From: Amia ocellicauda
Taxonomy: Eukaryota; Chordata; Actinopteri; Amiiformes; Amiidae
DNA: 64,000 nucleotides
Assembly: GCF_036373705.1 (NCBI RefSeq)
Contig: NC_089863.1
Location: 6,857,357 to 6,921,356, forward strand
Direction of reading: 5' to 3'
In this document: piece after piece, positions 61,282 through 64,000 of the stretch
Position numbering within the stretch: position 1 is the stretch's first letter
How the letters are laid out: each line of letters starts with the position of its first letter
The notes under the pieces: generated by a model
What the model was told of the DNA's origin: nothing
What the model saw: only the letters and a program-made list of their open reading frames with translations
Databases searched by the model: none
Position numbers and translations under genes: made by a program

Positions 61282-61363
61282 CGACGAGGATGGGATTCGA
61301 ACCCACGCGTGCAGAGCACAATGGATTAGCAGTCCATCGCCTTAACCACTCGGCCACCTCGTC
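61282..61363 (-). tRNA. tRNA-Ser(GCT)
   Basis: 82-base gene on the minus strand, identical in its mature sequence to the intronic copy at 22248-22329: intact A and B boxes, anticodon GCT and class II variable arm. A TTTT terminator follows on the minus strand (61267-61270). Confidence 0.97.
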
Positions 61364-61704
61364 TGCTAAACTCTTCTTTAACTACAATTCATCTCCCGGT
61401 GCCTCTAAACAACAGACGTAAACTCCCCCCTCCACAGCATGGCATGTCTGATTGAATGCACACCTCTAGGTGCAGGTTTCTAAAAGCCCCGGGAAGCCTA
61501 TAGGCTGCAGCAAACTTCCACCGATGGCGACACACATTCAATTTCCTGCACAATGCAGCGGCAACATAAAAACGTGCAAAACATGCATCAGTACCAAACG
61601 AACATCACCGCATACGGTTTATACGCGTTTCCCTTCAAGAGCCCGTCATTTATGAGCTAGTAGAGTGGAAGGACGCACCGCAGAGCAGCAACAATGAGCA
61701 GATG
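61364..61704. other. Short intergenic stretch
   Basis: No gene recognised. Open frames here lack support. Confidence 0.4.
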
Positions 61705-61890
61705 CAGTGCTCGAATTGGGTTAGAGCTCATGGGGGGTCCCCTAATCCTGATAGAGGGTGTGTTGCCGAAAACAAAAGTTGTATCTTCTTCGTAATGACA
61801 TTTTCCTTCAACACTATAGACATGCATACGTTAATACATCTCTTATCATCTCACTTTAAAATAACAACCATTACAATGATAACCACTGAC
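61705..61890 (+). mobile_element. Left end of the hAT-like family, third copy
   Basis: It starts CAGTGCTCGAATTGGGTTAG and follows the left 180 bases of the elements at 35558 and 38706 with substitutions (up to ACCATTACAATGATAACC). The interior then differs and no right end was found. Confidence 0.6.
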
Positions 61891-62184
61891 ATGGCAACCT
61901 CTCAATACGACAGGAAACTATATTGCTTGTGCGAATCGTTCTAAAAATGCGTCTCATCAGTCAAAAGATTGATACATGTCACTGTGTTGTGTTGTCATTT
62001 ACCAAAAAACGAATGCTGCCACAAAATATACTCATTAGAAAAAAGTACCAAAAAAGTAGTAATAGCGAACATAGCCGGACACCCTGCCCAGCCCCCGCGG
62101 CAGAGCAGTGCGAAAAGCCCGCTAAACATGAAAGACAAATGTGTCACACATTGTCCACTTTTACTTAAACCTTATGCAGAATAA

Positions 62185-62564
62185 TACTGCGCAGTGGACT
62201 CGTAGTCTGTTTGCACGCAGACACAAGACTTCACCTGAATCGACGTCTTTTGACGAAACTAGATTAAATGCATAGGATTTGATCATTGAAATCATCATGA
62301 CAATAACTTCATACATACAAGCATGCGTGCATGCATGCTTACATACATCCAGACATACAAAGCGGTAAGACAGGGCCCTTCCCCGGGTAGCGTGTGTAGC
62401 GGAGTGCAGGTGGACCCAGGGGCGTTGTGCGGCGCTGATTCCCTCAAACGAAAACAAATGATAATAAGGCACACGTGCAAGCTTAATAATAACAGTTGGG
62501 AATAAGAAATGAGACAATGAGGTGAAAGCAAATCAAAACACAAAATAAAAGGCAATATAATGCC
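62185..62564 (+). repeat. Duplicated 380-base block, copy 1
   Basis: It matches 63621-64000 without gaps and with only about two substitutions (in the ATGC-rich tract near 62315-62345). It starts TACTGCGCAGTGGACTCGTA. Confidence 0.95.
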
Positions 62565-63159
62565 AACCAAAATACACAACCATATTGAATAGAGAGAAGC
62601 GAATGATGAATGTAATAAAAATGAGAGATTAGAAGAGCTCATTAACACCGTCCGAAACATGAACTTTACATTCCTGATGCTATCTGGGCTGTACGTGCAC
62701 CTTCCCCAAGGGTGAGAGCTTTGCCTCTTGTTTTATGGAGGTGTAGATCTTAATGTCATTGCTTTCGTTTCATTCCATGTTCTAATTGCACCAAGGTGTG
62801 GCTCTTTGGCTGCTGAAGTGCCCACCAGTAACTTGGGCTTTGCGGGGAATTGATTGAGGGTGGTGTGGTCACTTGAAATCTTGATAGTGGGGCCTTTTCT
62901 CATATACCTCGCCCCAGGACCAAAAATTCAGCGCTGGCATTTCAGCCACACCAGCCCCCACCCAAGACCCAAAGCAAGCAGACACGCCCTGCACCCTCGC
63001 AGGCCATCTCCCACCATGCACACCGCCACCCCGGCTATTGCACTCGAGGGTAATGACAACATTTTGAGACAGGACGGAACAGGATTGCAACGTAATGGAA
63101 AGAGATGAACACTTTATTGAGGCAGCATCATTGCTCTTCTGTAAAAGGCTGCCGTGATC
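62565..63159. other. Intergenic stretch between repeat block and tRNA
   Basis: No gene recognised. The open frames were not recognised. Confidence 0.4.
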
Positions 63160-63241
63160 CGACGAGGATGGGATTCGAACCCACGCGTGCACAGCACAAT
63201 GGATTAGCAGTCCATCGCCTTAACCACTCGGCCACCTCGTC
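63160..63241 (-). tRNA. tRNA-Ser(GCT), variant
   Basis: Same as the other two tRNA-Ser genes except for one base in the loop of the variable arm (TGTGC-TGT-GCACG instead of TCT). A and B boxes are intact, anticodon is GCT, and TTTT follows downstream on the minus strand near 63142. Confidence 0.96.
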
Positions 63242-63355
63242 TGCCGACAGCGCTCCCCGTTGACATGCAAAGTACATTTCAAGAAAAGTAACGTGTGAAA
63301 TGGAACGACGAGGTGCAACTAGGAAAGCACCATGACTTTAATGGCTAAAGGAAGC

Positions 63356-63437
63356 TGGCAACGGTGGGATTCTAACCCAGGCCTCCAAAGAGACTGGAGC
63401 TTAAACGAAGCGCCTTAGACCACTCGGCCACGTTACC
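63356..63437 (-). pseudogene. tRNA-Leu pseudogene (TAA anticodon loop)
   Basis: Minus strand: leucine-type start GGTAACGTGGCCGAGTGGTC and acceptor end CGTTGCCA that pair with one wobble. The loop reads TTTAAGC, anticodon TAA. The anticodon stem is broken (CTTCG against TCCAG, two mismatches), and the T loop reads TTAGAAT instead of TTCGAAT, so the invariant C of the B box is lost. No T-run terminator follows closely. Likely non-functional. Confidence 0.8.
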
Positions 63438-63620
63438 ACACACAGCACTATGTCTACGGTCACACCTGCTTCAGTCGTCTCACGTGGTGGACGCTTCTGC
63501 GTATCAACATTTTCAACAGCGCTGTTGACCTTTGCTGCTGTTGAAGATGCACCGAGTACATTAAGCATGAAAACATCCCAATCTGTACGGGCTCGAAAGG
63601 ATTGTATTGTGACCCGCACA

Positions 63621-64000
63621 TACTGCGCAGTGGACTCGTAGTCTGTTTGCACGCAGACACAAGACTTCACCTGAATCGACGTCTTTTGACGAAACTAGAT
63701 TAAATGCATAGGATTTGATCATTGAAATCATCATGACAATAACTTCATACATACATGCATGCGTGCATGCATGCTTACGTACATCCAGACATACAAAGCG
63801 GTAAGACAGGGCCCTTCCCCGGGTAGCGTGTGTAGCGGAGTGCAGGTGGACCCAGGGGCGTTGTGCGGCGCTGATTCCCTCAAACGAAAACAAATGATAA
63901 TAAGGCACACGTGCAAGCTTAATAATAACAGTTGGGAATAAGAAATGAGACAATGAGGTGAAAGCAAATCAAAACACAAAATAAAAGGCAATATAATGCC
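63621..64000 (+). repeat. Duplicated 380-base block, copy 2 (runs off the window)
   Basis: Gap-free match to 62185-62564, still matching at the last base of the window, so the duplicated unit is longer than seen. Confidence 0.95.

Noticed and set aside
61282-63241. The two right-hand tRNA-Ser genes as units of one simple tandem repeat with the 380-base block
   Set aside because: The spacings differ (1878 bases between the tRNA genes, 1436 between the blocks) and the tRNA flanks are unlike each other.

Overview
The window looks like nuclear DNA of a ray-finned fish. It has two spliced vertebrate genes, nuclear tRNA-Ser genes, CR1-like and L2 LINEs, a V-SINE, several families of Tc1/mariner elements typical of fish genomes, and very dense microsatellites. 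I cannot fix the species. I see no bacterial, phage or CRISPR-type system and no candidate for a new multi-gene system; what stands out is transposon and duplication biology.

Left third (2.7-23.2 kb): two genes in the same direction on the minus strand. TRAPPC14 (MAP11/C7orf43; 11 coding exons, 2669-11812) encodes a TRAPPII-complex and microtubule-associated protein involved in vesicle tethering and ciliogenesis. GAL3ST4 (four coding exons, 19349-22991) encodes a Golgi galactose-3-O-sulfotransferase. Both exon sets join in frame (602 and 487 codons before the stop). The two genes are also neighbours in the same orientation in human 7q22, so this is conserved synteny. Each starts in a CpG-rich first exon. 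GAL3ST4 intron 1 holds a tRNA-Ser(GCT) gene on the opposite strand.

Middle (23.2-47.7 kb): no recognisable protein gene except a transposase. The stretch holds microsatellites, SINE and L2 tails, a small PIF/Harbinger-like MITE family, three CpG-rich patches that could be promoters of genes or lncRNAs not resolved here, and a recent 3.1-kb tandem duplication (35143-41413). Each duplicate carries a hAT-like element with a nested MITE. The first copy ends inside a fragment of a Tc1/mariner element. The intact parent of that fragment, with an open 346-codon transposase of DD36E spacing, sits at the end of the second copy.

Right third (47.7-64 kb): Tc1-like relics and derivatives (47.8-49.65, 52.8-53.2, 55.5, 57.9-59.3 and 60.8 kb) and two L2 LINE ends pointing away from each other (56.6-57.6 kb). 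At the right edge is a tRNA neighbourhood with two tRNA-Ser(GCT) genes and a decayed tRNA-Leu, interleaved with a duplicated 380-bp block that runs off the window. Between these lie non-repetitive AT-rich stretches with homeodomain-like cores that could be conserved non-coding elements; that is only an inference.
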